From the NCBI GenBank assembly GCA_021018995.1, contig CM037584.1, positions 174,300,317 through 174,364,316 on the forward strand: a DNA stretch of 64,000 nucleotides, read 5' to 3'. Below, piece after piece: positions 23,864-37,299 of this stretch; position 1 is the stretch's first letter, and each line of letters begins with the position of its first letter. A program made the translations under genes and the position numbers. Below the pieces are notes generated by a model that was not told the DNA's origin, ran no database searches, and was given only the letters and a program-made list of their open reading frames with translations. The stretch is from Chloranthus sessilifolius. Taxonomy: Eukaryota; Streptophyta; Magnoliopsida; Chloranthales; Chloranthaceae.

Positions 23864-25163
23864 TTAGGCAGTGGCACTATTTTCATAAGTGGGCCACCTG
23901 ATGAGAACCCGGTGTGAAGATCTAGTCCGTCAAAGATTGAATAAAAGAAACACATCTCCATTGTGTCATTCAAAGCAGTCAAAGTGTCTTTAAAATTAAC
24001 CGTGTTAATTGATTTTAAAGATTTACTCAACTGTTCATTTAAAAAATGTGTTGCATCAGGCTACATTTATATACAATATGAGATTTTATTTCTCAACTTG
24101 GGTTATACATGCTAAAGCCGTTGACTGCTTTCAATCAAATGTTAGAGATTGTTTTTTATCTTAATATTTCAAACAATAGATCTTGAGATCTTACCCGTAC
24201 CATCAAATGGTCAAATATTGATTCCAGGTTGTATACATCCTAAAACAAACCATTTGATAGTACGCTTATGGTCACCACATTAATTGTGTCGAAGATCTAG
24301 GCAAAAAAGATCTCTATTGTCTGATTCGAAGCTTAAGGTCTCAACATTTATTGTGTTGAAGAACTGGGCGAAAAACGATCTACATAATTTGATTTAAAGC
24401 AGTCAATGGTTTCGAGGCGTTTCAATTGTTGGCACTTTTAGAAATCGCATTGGCGCGAATAGAGTTACCCTTAAAAAAAATAAAAAAAAATTTAAGGAGC
24501 AAGGGTTGACTTACTCCGCTCTTAAATTTATCCTTAAGCCACCCGCCGGCCAGCCAATACAGATCAAAGGTAGAGCAAAGGTTGACTTACTCCTGAATTT
24601 GGGTACTTGTATTTACAACTCATGATCCTTGCTTCTCAACAATAGTTTAGGTGCTTGAACAAATCACTACTTTGAATCAGACAATCGAGATCTTTTTGTC
24701 ACCGCACAACGGATCTTGGCATCATCTGCCTACAATCAAATGTAAGATTTTGATCCTATGTGGCACATATCCCAAAAAGAGAACATAATCATTTCATAGA
24801 TCAAACTGATTCTTAGATCCCTCTACGAGATTAGTGGCATGGAATAAAAATCTGACCTCCCCCCTCCCCGATCTCAAATTGTGTCAAAATTGGGGCGAAA
24901 AATGATATGCATCGTCCAATTCAAAGATCATCACATAACTAGGATCCGATGAAAAAAAATAAGTGTGTATGCAAAGAGAAAACTAGTACACTTTCAATAG
25001 TGTACAAGCCTAATACCTTTTATAAATTATAATATTTTTAATGTTGCATCTCGGAACAATTCACACCTCAATGTCGTCTAGCTAAGGGCCAAGACGTCAA
25101 ATGTCTCACCCCAGAAATCTCGTCTCGAGCAAGATTTCAAACCATGTTTGTTCGAGCCCGATG
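23864..25163. other. Gene-free interval with foldback-family fragments
   Basis: No gene. Several stretches (23930-24000, 24180-24470, 24640-24920) repeat words of the foldback family seen at 42.3 and 51.2 kb, such as GATCTTGAGATC, 'gattcgaagc' and 'gcgaatagagttaccc'. They look like decayed copies. Confidence 0.4.
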
Positions 25164-26633
25164 TGATTTTAAAAGTGTAATACTCATAAATGTACGAGTC
25201 GTACCGTTATAAGCGGGTACAAAGTACGAGGTCGTTCCCACAAGAAATTTAAATAGATTTTTAAAAAGAAATAATTATCAATCACAGAATTTCCTAGAAT
25301 TATCATAATATTAATCTAACCTAACAAGTTTGATGAATGTAAATGAAAAATAAACTAAACAAGATAATATTAATCAAAGAAAAACATGCGATGTTTCAGA
25401 TTCTAAATCCTCTCATCCTTGATTATCATTCAAGAGTTCAGATATAAAGGGTGAATATTAGAGACGAAGATGCATAAAGATTAAAATCAATTAAAACTTT
25501 ATAGAAGATAAAGGCAATTAAATCGGTATAAAAATCTAAGGTAATACTTTTTCAAATCTACGAATGAAAAGAACCAAAACATTCGACGTATTAAACAAAA
25601 TCTAATTACAATGAATTAATGAATCTAATTTTTGCATTCAAAACAAGATTAGGACACCTAATCATAGATCTAAGATCAGGGGAAAAGCATGACTATTTCT
25701 CATATCCCGGAATGATGATTAAATTCCAAAAATGATAAAAGCATATAGGCGCAAAAATCATAAAGACATCTACTAACATTCCAATCACATATCTAACTTT
25801 ATGGATGAATCCCTAGGATGAGATTCATTAAATACTAAATCTCTAAGAAAATAGCCACACAGTTCAATAAGAACAATGCAAATAAATAAAAAAATGAAAT
25901 AAATTTCATTATAATACCAGAATTTATCGTCAAAACGAATCCAACAATGACATTTATCAACCTGCTACAGTCTTCCTCCCTAAAAATAACCACTACTTTA
26001 TGTTCTAGATCTAGAGAACTCATAAAAAAAGGTTATAAAACTCAAAGAAGATGGCTAGAAAACTCAAGAAAAGACCTAGAAATGTAGAGACGACTAAGAA
26101 AAATAAAGACCTCAAAACTAATGTATGAAAAGATAGAGCTCCTTAACCCTAACTCTAACATTACCTTTTATAAGGCTTTTTTTTGAAATTCTAATTTTTT
26201 TTTTCTTAAGTTTGACTAATTTCGGACCTTAAAAATATAAAAATTCAGTCCAAATTTTCCTGAAATTTGATCCAACTCTTCAATAGACACGACCTTGGTA
26301 TTTTTGTCATAACTTTTTATTCCGAACGCGGATTGACACGATTCTTGCGACATTGGAAAGAAGACAACGAATTTTACAACTTATGATTGAAATAACAATT
26401 TTAAAAATCTGATATTTTAATGATCAAATTGACCTGTAAGTCGGGAAAAGTTCTAGATTATCCACGATTGCACAGATTTAACGTTATTTTCTAAACTCTT
26501 GAGCTATTTTATGCTCAACTTATCTTCAGATTTGTAAATCACTAAAATTACATAAAATATTTTAAATAACTTTCATCGGATAATAATCTCTAAGTTTAAG
26601 GGATAAAAAATTAACGTTTTTCAACACTTATCA
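25164..26633 (-). repeat. 3' LTR (full length) of the Athila/Tat-like element
   Basis: About 1470 bp, TG...CA in element sense. Its outer 270 bp match 29988-30255 in direct orientation ('acgagtcgtacc', 'cctaacaagtttgatgaatg'). Its inner about 430 bp (26219-26633) are homologous to part of the gypsy LTRs described at 30953 and 38694. Confidence 0.8.
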
Positions 26634-26643
26634 CACCCCAAAC
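26634..26643 (-). other. Polypurine tract of the Athila/Tat-like element
   Basis: GTTTGGGGTG in element sense, directly before the LTR start TGATAAGTG. Position and composition fit a plus-strand primer. Confidence 0.6.
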
Positions 26644-28979
26644 CTACATTTTGCTAGTCATCGAACAAAAACAAGAAAAAATATAGCAAAAAAAAAACTA
26701 ACATTCTAAAAGACAAAATTAAAGGCCACGCTCATAGGGAACACGATTGCATTTAGCGTATGCAGCAAGTCTTTAAATTCCTAGGTGATCCCTAGTGGAG
26801 GAGTTGTATCTCCTGAGGGTTTACAGTGAAGCTACTCACAAACTTCCAAAATTTTCAAATCATCGGTAAAATTGTGTTTTCAAAAAATAATTTTCATATA
26901 TATTTAACTTCAAAGCACAAAATCATTAATTAATTTAATATGCAAATTCTCAATTTCAAATATCAATGTCATATCAATCATACTAGTATCCATTCAAATT
27001 AATCTAATATTCTAATTTTTAGATAAGTCATCCATTCATGCCTAAACATGTGGTGTGTGCATAACAAAGTCATGATTCATTTATCTCGTAACCAATCCAA
27101 ACAATAAACTATCGGATCTCATGTCTCGACTAAATTCTCACAATAGATATACTCTTAAATATAGAAACACCCCGATGATGGATAAATTTTTACACACATA
27201 TGAGAGAACAATACAAAACAAATGAGAAGGTCTCACACGATAAAGAAATCACGATGCAATCAATGAACAAATGAGAATCTCATGAAAATGATACTTGCAT
27301 ATTCTAAACATGTCACATCAAGTACCATATATGTAGTATATTTACTCTTTCCAAGACAGTTAGCAAAGCAAGATCGGATTATGAGGGTCTTTTCTCAGGT
27401 AATAATGGGGCTTAAGTAAGGGGTATGAAAGAAAAGAAGTTGAGATTCAAAACTTCTAAGAAATTAAAAAAGGAACTAATTTGATTTTTCTTTTTCACTT
27501 CTTTTTCTTTTCTAACTTCTCCTGAATATTCTTTTCCAATACTCTTCTTAATTTAAACTTTTTTTTTCTCACACCATTCTTTCTTCTTTTCATCCTTTTG
27601 ATATACCTCATATTTTTTAACTCTTTTTCTCCCTTATCACTCATTTTCATTGTTATATACTCTCAGTAAATACCACCTCTATTTATCTTTTGTGTATTCG
27701 ATCTCATCTCTCATTCCTAATTTCTCAAAAATAAGAGGGCAAGGCTGATTTTTCAGGGTTGTGTAACGATAGAGGTTTATGTGACTTATCAAAGAATATA
27801 GAAAGACACATGTCCAATGGGCTCAAACGGGTATTAGAAGGGTGAATTTATATAAGCTTGGGTATTTTAAACACAAACAAGTCAAAGATGACCTTCAATC
27901 ATGTCCTCAAAAGATGGTAACTTAACCTATTAGTTTTGAGCAATCGTAAAATATGTTTTAGTTAATGTGATGTAAATTTACTTTCATGCAAAGTCACAGG
28001 TTAAAGCACAAAATATAAGATTATGGAAGAATTAAAATTGAATTCAAATAACACCCCGAATTTATGTAATCACTCATCAAGGACAGCGATATCGCTCTAA
28101 AGCTCACAGGGTTCAGTCTCCACTAAGATCCTAAGATTCAAGATTCAAAAGGGTGTCTTGACTTCTAATTCCTAGCATGGTATAAGTGTTAAAAGAATCT
28201 AGGCATAAATTTCAAAATTATTCTCGAATGTTTACATTAAATTTCATAATCCTAGACATAAGCAATCAAGACAAGGTATTAACATTCTTTAAATAAATTC
28301 ACATGAATCAACAATTAAAGTTTAAAAACTACGAAAAAGTTGCATATAATGGTTCAAATTTTTTTAAAACAGTGGTATATTATAATAAAGTAACAGCCTA
28401 CAAAAGATGCAAATATTTAAAATAATGACTGCAAAATAGTACCACAAAAATAACACCCTCAAACATAAATTGAACAATGTCCTTATTGTTGACAATAGAC
28501 AAAATATTCGATTAAGGTGAGAAAACATACCTGGAGTAATGATTTGAGGCTCGCGGTAGCACATGAAAAGGGGAGAGATAAAAAAATCCTCCCAAAACTT
28601 ACATAAAAATATACTAGTATAAAATAACCTGCCCATCGAACAATATATGTATATTCAAGCATCTTCACCACTATTATAGTCATAATCATAATTAATCATA
28701 AAAACATGTGTATCTAAGCATTTTTTTATTTTTTATTTCTTTATATTTTTATTTATTTATATTTTTTTTGAAGAGAAAAATACGAAACTAATAAATAAGG
28801 TGTAATAACATTTGGAGTCCACCAGGATCCCAAATTTGAATAAAAATTTTTCTGAGAAGGATCAATGGCTTATTTAATAGTTCCTACATTTCTCTGATCA
28901 GAGACAATTGGTTACACCCTCATGTTGTGCCCAAGTTTCACCAATATGGTCCATCTCTAACTGTCCAATCTCTACCTTT

Positions 28980-29850
28980 TACTTCACATCCACAGGATCG
29001 CACTCCTGATTCAAACCCATTAACATTTTCTCTAGTCTCTGCTGATTATTTGCATATTCAATAAATGGACAACAGACTAGAAATTCATCTTTCTCCCCCA
29101 AACCTAATTCACATTCATCAGAAAAAGTAATAACTCCCTTATCAGGTGTTGTAAGGGTGTCTTTTTTTTTTCTCTCTCGACTCAATTTGATTCTCAATTC
29201 TCTACTCGATATCAGTATCGCTCCATTCAATTTCCTCTTTTCCCTACACTCGCACTACCTCAATATTCGCTGTACCAGCCTCGAGTGTAGTGACTAATTG
29301 GTCATGCCCATATTCCTGGATGAAATCAGAGAGGTCCTCTTGAATGTGTTTTTCATTCAGATCAGTGTCAATAAAAGACTCCTCTATTTCATCCTCATTT
29401 TGCAAGCGCTTGGCCAACTGACTAACTTGAGATTCTAACCTAGAAAGTGTTTGATTTATGGTGTCCTTACAACTTTTTAAATATTCTTCGGTGGAAGAAG
29501 AAGTTTGGGCTGGTGCATATGATTCTATATCCCGAAAGTATTGAGTTTGCTGTGAAAATTCATAAGGAAAGTTGTTGGAGTAAGAACTCTAATCAAGGCA
29601 ATATATCACACATTGGAGGTTGATTAAACTCTCATATGTCATTGGGTTGACTCTGCTAGTCACAAATATTTCAAATAGGATTTGGGTGGACATGTTCAGG
29701 GTAATAATTTGGGTTGTTCAAGGGATACATAGGTATAATGAGTATCGGGTTTCCACAAATAGCACATGATTATGGTTGAATCCATGCATTGATATGATTT
29801 TATCGATAGTTCCAACAAATTTATTTATTTTTAAAAATATTTTATTTTAT
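28980..29850 (-). pseudogene. gag-like relic of the Athila/Tat-like element
   Basis: On the minus strand the segment reads pieces typical of plant gag proteins: a CAICGN zinc-knuckle-like start near 29750 and a coiled-coil-like stretch (LSRLESQVSQLAKRLQ) near 29430, then acidic sequence. It is broken and I see no protease or polymerase after it. Identification rests on motif style and position after the PBS. Confidence 0.5.
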
Positions 29851-29954
29851 TTTTATTATTTTTAATTTTTTTAATTTTTTAAAGACTAGGAGAAAAATTG
29901 ATTTAAATCTAGAAAGTTCTTAAGAATGATTTTTCATCCAAAATTTTTTTATTT

Positions 29955-29976
29955 GCAATCCCCGGCAACGGCGCCA
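29955..29976 (-). other. Primer binding site, Athila/Tat type
   Basis: In element sense it begins TGGCGCCGTTGCCGGGGA, 11 bp inside the 5' LTR end. This primer site is characteristic of Athila/Tat-group plant elements. Confidence 0.85.
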
Positions 29977-29987
29977 AAAAGTTGATA

Positions 29988-30255
29988 TGATTTTAAAAGT
30001 GTAATACTCGCAAGTACACGAGTCGTACCATAGTAAACAGGTGCAGAGTACGAGGTCATTCCCACAATAATTTTAAAATTGAATAACTATCAATCACAAA
30101 ATTTCCTAAAATTATCACAATATTTATCTAACCTAACAAGTTTGATGAATGCAAAAGAAAAATAAACTAAACAAGATAATATTAATCAAAGAAAAACAGG
30201 CGATGTTTAGAATACTAAATCCTCCCATCCTTGTTATCATCCATGAAGTCAGATC
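29988..30255 (-). repeat. Truncated 5' LTR of the Athila/Tat-like element
   Basis: About 268 bp matching the outer part of 25164-26633; similarity ends shortly before a (TA)n microsatellite at about 30283-30316. Because the far LTR edge is lost, no target duplication can be read. Confidence 0.75.
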
Positions 30256-30280
30256 CATCATAATAAATATATTTACGCCG

Positions 30281-30323
<43 letters not shown>

Positions 30324-30947
30324 CAAAATTAGATTTTTTTTTTAATATTTAATTATATATATTTTGGTACTCCCCAAAATTTTTTTGAATTTTTTTTGGA
30401 TTTTTGCCAAAACTTATCCGAATAAACCGAAAGGATCCCAACTAAAATATTGCCAGAAATGAAATTTGTCACTATGGTCTATGCATGTGATTTAAAAACT
30501 AATAGATTATTAAATATTAAGACAAAAAAAATATTTCTATCATATGATTCAAAGGAGTCAATCAATGACTTATTGTTGAAGTTTTGAGAGTGATGAAAAA
30601 TTTATCTAAATTTTGACCCAAATCCATGTTGATCTTGATTTGGGTCAAGACCCAAACCGAGTTTTTGATCCTTGGGTGTACCCTTAATAGCTACTCGTTG
30701 TCTTCACAACCCATTTGCCCTTGACCGTCTACAACTTGCGTGAAGTCGCTGGCCATCCAACCACAAAATGTTGTACTAATATATTATTAAAAAATATTAT
30801 TTAGGTAGTTTTTATAAATTACTTTTCTCTTTTTCTTAATTTTTTCTGGTCATGATTAAATTAAATTGAATAATTGTACCTATGGAACAATCTCCACCGT
30901 CTGATCAAGAGCCTAGGCTGAGCAATCTCCACCCCAAAAGTGACCTG
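30256..30947. other. AT microsatellite and gene-free flank of the gypsy element
   Basis: (TA)n at about 30283-30316, then AT-rich sequence with a GGGTCAAGACCC-like palindromic stretch near 30645. No gene is visible. It is the left flank of the insertion whose right flank resumes at 41555. Confidence 0.5.
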
Positions 30948-30952
30948 CTTAC

Positions 30953-33858
30953 TGTCACGACCCAGAATCCTTACCCGATATCGAGGGCCTAGAATTCCGT
31001 GTTATGACACCGCATGCTGGTTAAGGCAATAAGCGGACATACACATAATCTATAAATTGACTTAGCATATGGATTGAGGCATGTAAGATAGCATTAAAAA
31101 TAATTGACTCATAAATTAACAGCGGGAATTATAAAAGACAATAAAAAGATAAATCCTAACCATGCATCTAAGATAGGAAAAAAATAAGTTTTACGTAGGA
31201 TAAAATGGTCCTAAACATGAACTCACAAAAATATCAAAATAACTAGAATATGTCTCTCAAAGAATAAAGTCTAAAGCAAAGGACTCTTAAGGCTCGTAAA
31301 AAATCATTGGATCTACGCTCTCCTGGGATGATAGCCAACATCTCCATCTACGTAAGTCAGCCTCCTAACAATGACTCTCAAATCATCAAGGACGGGATAA
31401 GCGTAATTTTCACAAATCGTTAGATTTTGGGAGGGGTGAGTTTACTCAATCACAGAACTCTGGTTGCACAATCGATCCACCATAACTTACACAGGTGGGC
31501 GTGTGTGCAATCGCTTGAATGCTGCATTTTAAAATATAACCAACATCTTAAATAAATGAAATAAACTTATCCATAATTCATAGACTATCATAATCAAGAA
31601 AAAATACTAATATAACATGAAGAGTGCATGATGCTTCTATTTTCTTATCTCTTTTCCTATTTGTCTCATCACGTAGCATATATCGTAAGTCTTATTAATT
31701 ACTCCATACGCCTACACAACGCATTTGCATCTTATCTTATTTAAACGATCATGCGCTGATCGTTGCCGAGCCTACCACGCGAGGTCCACGTGTAGATAAC
31801 CACCTAACCTCCATATCATAACATAAACCACCATCGACCGGATGAGGTTGCCGGCATAGTAACCACGATGTCCCTTAGTTCGAGACAAGGCTATAATGTC
31901 CTTAAGACCCGCCTTGTCAGTAGAGCGTTAAGCCCTTACGGTGGCTCGTAAGGTATGGCACGTGTAGAAACTTAATTTATATTTAGGCCTTCACACAGTA
32001 TCTTAACATATCATAACATTATTTTTACGGCTTAGGTCCACGATTTTATATTTCGTGGGCTTAAGTCCCCACTTTCTTAACATACATGTGTCTTAACATA
32101 TTCTTTTCTCATTTTTCTTAAAACTTAGTTAGAATAGGCCACGGTGCGATAGGCTTCACTAAACCACATTTTCCAAGGGACGGGTTCCGTAGTAACCTAG
32201 ATGTACTTCGTGTGGTATCCCATACTACCATAGAGGGGTTGCATCCGTACATGGATGCCTACATTCCAAGTTCCACGTGACCGTGAAAGAAACCCCACCG
32301 TGACGAAGGCTTAAGTCATGTGTCATATTTTATTCTTAACTTATATGCGTATGCCCTATCGTAATTTTTTATATGATGAATGTCATATGATAATGGTGAA
32401 CATATATAAGAATGAATTATAACATAAACCTTAAACATTTCATATTTTTGAAGAAAATTAATAAAAAGCATAACATATGAAATATTAAAGTAAAACAGAA
32501 AATAAGAAATATTTAACTATATTTATTTTACAATAGTGTTGAAACTATACTTCATTAAGGTTAATTATATTCATGAAATTTTGTGATTGACTGGTATAGC
32601 GATCCAACCTATTTTAAAATTCTAAAGGAGCGCATGTGTCAATTCAAGAATTGTATGAGCCTTAGAGGAGATAATAGAATGGTAAGTATTGAAAAACGTC
32701 CATATTTGACCCCTTAAACTTATAGATTGTTATTCGATGCAAGCTATTTAATGTATTTTATTTAATCTTAGCGATTTATAAGTCTAGAAATAAGTTTAGC
32801 ATAAAGTAGTCAAAGAGTTAAAAAAATAATGTCAAACCCGTGTAACCTTGGATCATCTAAAACGTATCCCGACTTGCAGCTCAATTTTGACCTTAAAAAT
32901 ATTAAATTCGTGAAATTGCTATTTCAGACAAAGTTGTAGATCTCGTTGTCTTCTTTCCAATGCCGCAAGAATCACGTCAATCCGAGTTCAGGATAAAAAG
33001 TTATGGCCAAAATACCGAGGCTGTGTCTGTTGAAGAGTTTGGCCGAATTTCACGAAAATCTGGGAAAAACGATCCTATCGAATTTGGGCCTAATTTCTAT
33101 ATTTTTAAGACCCGAAATTTATCAAAATTTAAGAAAAAATTAGGGTTTTCTTTTTAAGAAATGACTAAATAATTTAAGATGGATTTAGAGGCACCCACCT
33201 GTTGAAGCGTGTTTCGAATCCTACGATGATTTGGGTTGATGGAGATCGGATTCGAGAGACGATATGCCCGAGTCTTTTCGTGAGAATTCCTTTCTTACGA
33301 TAAATTGGTGTGACGATGAGAAACTTTGATGGTGTAAGATTCTACGATAAGATCGAAAATCGCGAGAATTATGAAAGATGGCGTAGCTTTTGCAGAGAAG
33401 AGGGAATAAAGAAAGACAACTGAGAGAAGAAGTAAATATATATCTAATTCCCTGTATAGGTTAACTCTAATTAAGACTTTCCGTATAAGATTTAATAAAA
33501 TAGTAGTTTTTCTACGCAAGTAGAATTCATACGTGACTTGAAAAGCTTGAGAAGAGGTTTTGCTCCAGCGCTTTGTGTAAGCACCAAGGTAAATGGTGAT
33601 TCAAATTTATAGTTGTGCCTTTAACCCGCTTCACTCTTCAAACGGGCATAACTTTTTATATTCTTATCGAAAATCGACAAATTATATATCGTTGGAATCG
33701 AGACGAAAGTACTCCGCATTGAGTCTAATATTGATATATAAAAAAAAATCAGACTATTTCTAAAGTAAGTATATTCCGGTGTGGAGCGTTAGCACCACGC
33801 ACTGTGTGGTATATCATCTAATACCATTAAATAAAATTCAAAAATCTGGGTTATTACA
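30953..33858 (-). repeat. 3' LTR of the large gypsy element
   Basis: 2906 bp, TGTCACGACCC at its left edge and GGGTTATTACA at its right edge on the plus strand (TG...CA in element sense). It is near-identical to 38694-41549 over long stretches. This LTR is unusually long; part of its length (about 32690-33130) is homologous to the Athila/Tat-like LTR at 26219-26633. Confidence 0.92.
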
Positions 33859-33871
33859 TTCTCTCCCCCTT
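33859..33871 (-). other. Polypurine tract of the large gypsy element
   Basis: AAGGGGGAGAGAA in element sense, directly before the 3' LTR. Confidence 0.8.
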
Positions 33872-33949
33872 ATAATATTTTCGTCCCCGAAAATTACGTA
33901 CCGATTATTCAAAAAGCTCAGGATGGTTTTCTTTGATGTCGTCTTCATT

Positions 33950-36900
33950 TTCCCAGGTCGCTTCTTTTGGCGTGTGATGTTGTCATTGGACCAACACTAA
34001 TCTCATAGTTTTGTTTTTGAAGACTTGAACTTTGTGGTCAAGGATCTTGATCGGTCTTGCTATGGTAGTGAGATCCTCCTTTATATCGACGGGTTCGATC
34101 TCCACTATGTGTGATGGGTCATAGATGTATCTCCTCAAAGATTGAGACATGAAACACGTCATGGATTCCTGTATATTGTGGTGGTAGAACGACTTTATAC
34201 GCAACCTCGCCCACACGTTTTGTGACCTCGAAAGGCCCTACATATCTGGGGCTCAGCTTCCCGCGCTTTCCAAAGCGCATGACTCCCTTAGTCGGAGAGA
34301 CGCGAATGAATACTCGTTCGCCAACCTGTTAAACAAAATTTTGTGTTTAATCACGAATACAATTGCAATGAAATTTAAAGTTTAAAATTTTCAATGTGTT
34401 ACCTCGAATTCTAAATTACGACGGTGAGAGTTGGCGATTTCTCCGACGATCCCGGGCTATCTTAAGTCGTTCACAGATCGGTTTTGACTTTCTCAAATGT
34501 AGTTTGACTAATTCGGGTCGAAGCATCTTCCTAACTCCAACTTGGTCCCAACACAATGGCGTTCTGGAACTTGTGCCATATAAAGGTTCGAAAGGGGACA
34601 TTCCTATCCTTGCCTGGTAGCTATTATTGTAAGAGAACTCGATCACGGAGGTGATCGTCAGCTTCCTCGAAGTCGAAAGCATACACGCCAGAATATATCT
34701 TCAACTACTTGATCGTGGGTGAAAGCGACTAAAATCTAATCGAGTACCCGAGCTTTTTGGAAGGTCGTCAAGATTTTGAAGTAAATTTGGAGTCTCGATC
34801 GAGACAATCTTGTTGGGACCCCATGTAGTTTGACAATCTCTTTCAAATATGTTTCGCAAGTTTGTTCCCATCTGTGGTAGTCTTGAATGGTAAGAAATGA
34901 GTGACTTGGTCAATCATCAACGATAACTCAGACAGATCATTCTTCTTCATCGCCTTTGGTAGACCTACGATGAAGTCCATAGATATGTTTTCCCACTTCC
35001 ATTCCGGGATGGGTAGGGTTGTATAAGTCCGCCAATTTTGATGTTCGCCTTGACTTGTTGACACACTAAACATCTACACGATTCGCTATTTCCGTTCATA
35101 TTCGGCCACCAATACCAATTTCTCGATTTCGATACATCTTCGATCGCTCGGATGTACGGAGTATCCCGATTGTGACCTTCATCAAGTATCTCCTTTTTCA
35201 CTTGAGGGTCATTGGTACGCATACGCTTTGTCCAAGAGTAACATCCCATCCGCCTTAGGCTGAAATCGGGTTTCAATCCTATAGTCGCAATGATTTTTAG
35301 GATCTCGGGTCTCAGACGTTGTATTTCCGATTTTGTCTAAAATGAACGGACTCATCACAATTCGTGCCAAATATACACCATCACAATCTCTTGGAGGTAA
35401 ATGTCTTCTTTGGCGAGTTCATTGAAGGGCTTCCAAATTTTTAATCGCTAATAATGTCAAGATTTTCTACTAAGTGCATCGATTTACATTTGCTTTTCCG
35501 GTGGTAATTTATGGAGCATGTAATCTTTCATGTATTCCATCCATCTACGTTGTCTCAAATTCGGTCCTTTTGTGAGAAAAGGTACTTGAGACTTTTGTGA
35601 TCCATAAATCTTGAACGCTCGTAGAGAGGTAGTGGCGCCATAGTTTGAGGGCGAAGATAATGCACCAGGTTCAAGTCATGAACCGGATAGTTCTTTTCAT
35701 GAGGTTTGAGCTGTCTTGACCCATAAGTTTACAACTTTCTTACTTTGTTCAAGCACCCAACCAAGTCCCTGGCGAGATGCATCTGTGAATATTTCAAATT
35801 CACTAGTGCTGGAAGTGGAAGGTAGGGTGAGGATTGGTGCAGTAGTAAGCCTCTTCTTCAGTTCTAGAAAACTTGATTCACATTCATCGGTCCACACAAA
35901 TTTGACATTCTTCTGGGAGGCAGGTGAGTGGTAGAGCAATGCGTGAAAATCCTTCAATAAAGCTGACGATAGTAACCCGCCAATCCGAGAAACTCCTAAC
36001 TTCGGTAACACTCGCTGCTTTCCACTTTGTAATTGCTTTGATCTTAGAAGGATCGACTCCACTCCTTCTGCTGATACCACGTGTCCCAGAAAGGTTACTT
36101 GTTTAAGCCAAAACTCACACTTACTGAGTTTGGCATACAACTGGTGATCTCGGAGTGTCTGAAGTGCTAGACGCAGGTGTTTCTCATGCTCTTCCTCTGA
36201 TCGTGAGTAGATGAGGATGTCATCTATGAATACAATGATAAATTTATCAAGATATCAAATTTCGAACACCCGATTCATTAGGTCCATGAATACAGGGGCA
36301 TTTGTTAGTCCGAAGGCATGACTAAGAATTCGTACAACCCATTCTTGCAAGCGAAAGCCGCTTTTAACATCTTCTTCTCTCACTTTCACCGGTGATAACC
36401 CGATCTAAGATCAATCTTAGAAAACACTTGGCACCTTGGAGATGATCGAATAAATCATCGATACGTGGGAGAGGGTATCGATTCGATGGTTACACTATTC
36501 AATCGGCGATAATCGATGCATAGCCTCATCGAACCATCTTTTTCTTTACGAAGAGGACTGGGCTCTCCATGGTGATCGACTTCGATGAATTTCTTATCTG
36601 ACAGTTCCTTGAGTTGTATTTCCAATTCCTTTAATTCTGCAGGGGCCATTCAGTATGGTGCCTTGGCAATTGCTGTGGTCCCTGGGATCAGATCGATTTT
36701 ACACTCAATTCCTCGGCCGGGTGGTACACCGGGTAAGACCTCAGGAAATACGTCGACAAAATCTCTGACGACTGGGATTTTTGTAGGATCGACTGTCTTG
36801 TCTTGCTCCTCGCTTAATCCTCGCCAATAAAGGTACTCCTTTCTTTAATTCCCAAATCTGAATGGAGGTTCTCCGAGTGGTTGGAAGGTGACCACTTTTG

Positions 36901-37295
36901 AGAAGCAGTCAACCGTGGCATGCTATGTGGCTAGCCAGTCCATGCCCAAACTGATATCGGAATCCTGAAATTCCAGCACGATGTGACCTACCTAAGATCA
37001 TGGCCTTTAATATTTATTATCGTGTCTCGACAGATTAAAGTAGCCATCATGGTGTTTCCGGACGGTGTCAAGATAGTCAATCTCCTTTCTAAGGGTACGG
37101 GACTAGCTTGAATTTCTGACATAAACCCTGGACTGATGAAAGAATGCGTAGACCCTGAGTCTATAAGAACAAAAGCTAAGTGTTTAATGTTGCACTTATG
37201 CTGATAAACGGAGAGATTACCTGTTAGCATATGGCGTGTTAAAGTATTTTCAAGTGCAACAATTTGATTTACAGTTTTATTGAATTTATACAAGA
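33950..37295 (-). pseudogene. pol region of the large gypsy element, fossil
   Basis: Recognisable protein motifs in element order: protease (LIDSGSTHSF) near 37160, reverse transcriptase (RLCIDYRRLN) near 36520, RNase H/connection ([20 protein letters not shown]) near 35800, integrase core and zinc-finger region near 34850-35280, and a chromodomain-like end near 34000-34200. The order protease-RT-RNase H-integrase places it in Ty3/gypsy. It is broken. Confidence 0.85.
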
Positions 37296-37299
37296 AATT

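Larger units (their letters stand above)
25164..30255 (-). mobile_element. Athila/Tat-like non-autonomous LTR element, right LTR truncated
   Basis: A minus-strand LTR element about 5.1 kb long. Parts: 3' LTR 25164-26633 (TGATAAGTG to AAAATCA in element sense), PPT just inside at 26634-26643, a gag-like relic at about 28980-29850, PBS at 29955-29976, and 5' LTR 29988 to about 30255. The primer site TGGCGCCGTTGCCGGGGA is the one used by Athila/Tat-group elements. The interior is only about 3.35 kb with no pol, so it was probably a non-autonomous derivative. It is broken, and the right LTR is cut short at or near an AT microsatellite. The two LTRs differ at many bases over the shared about 270 bp, so it is older than the neighbouring gypsy element. 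Confidence 0.8.

Noticed and set aside
32960-33157. Open frame (MPQESRQSEF...) also present at 40707-40904
   Set aside because: It is duplicated only because it lies in both LTRs of the gypsy element, and it overlaps sequence shared with another LTR; no protein family is evident.
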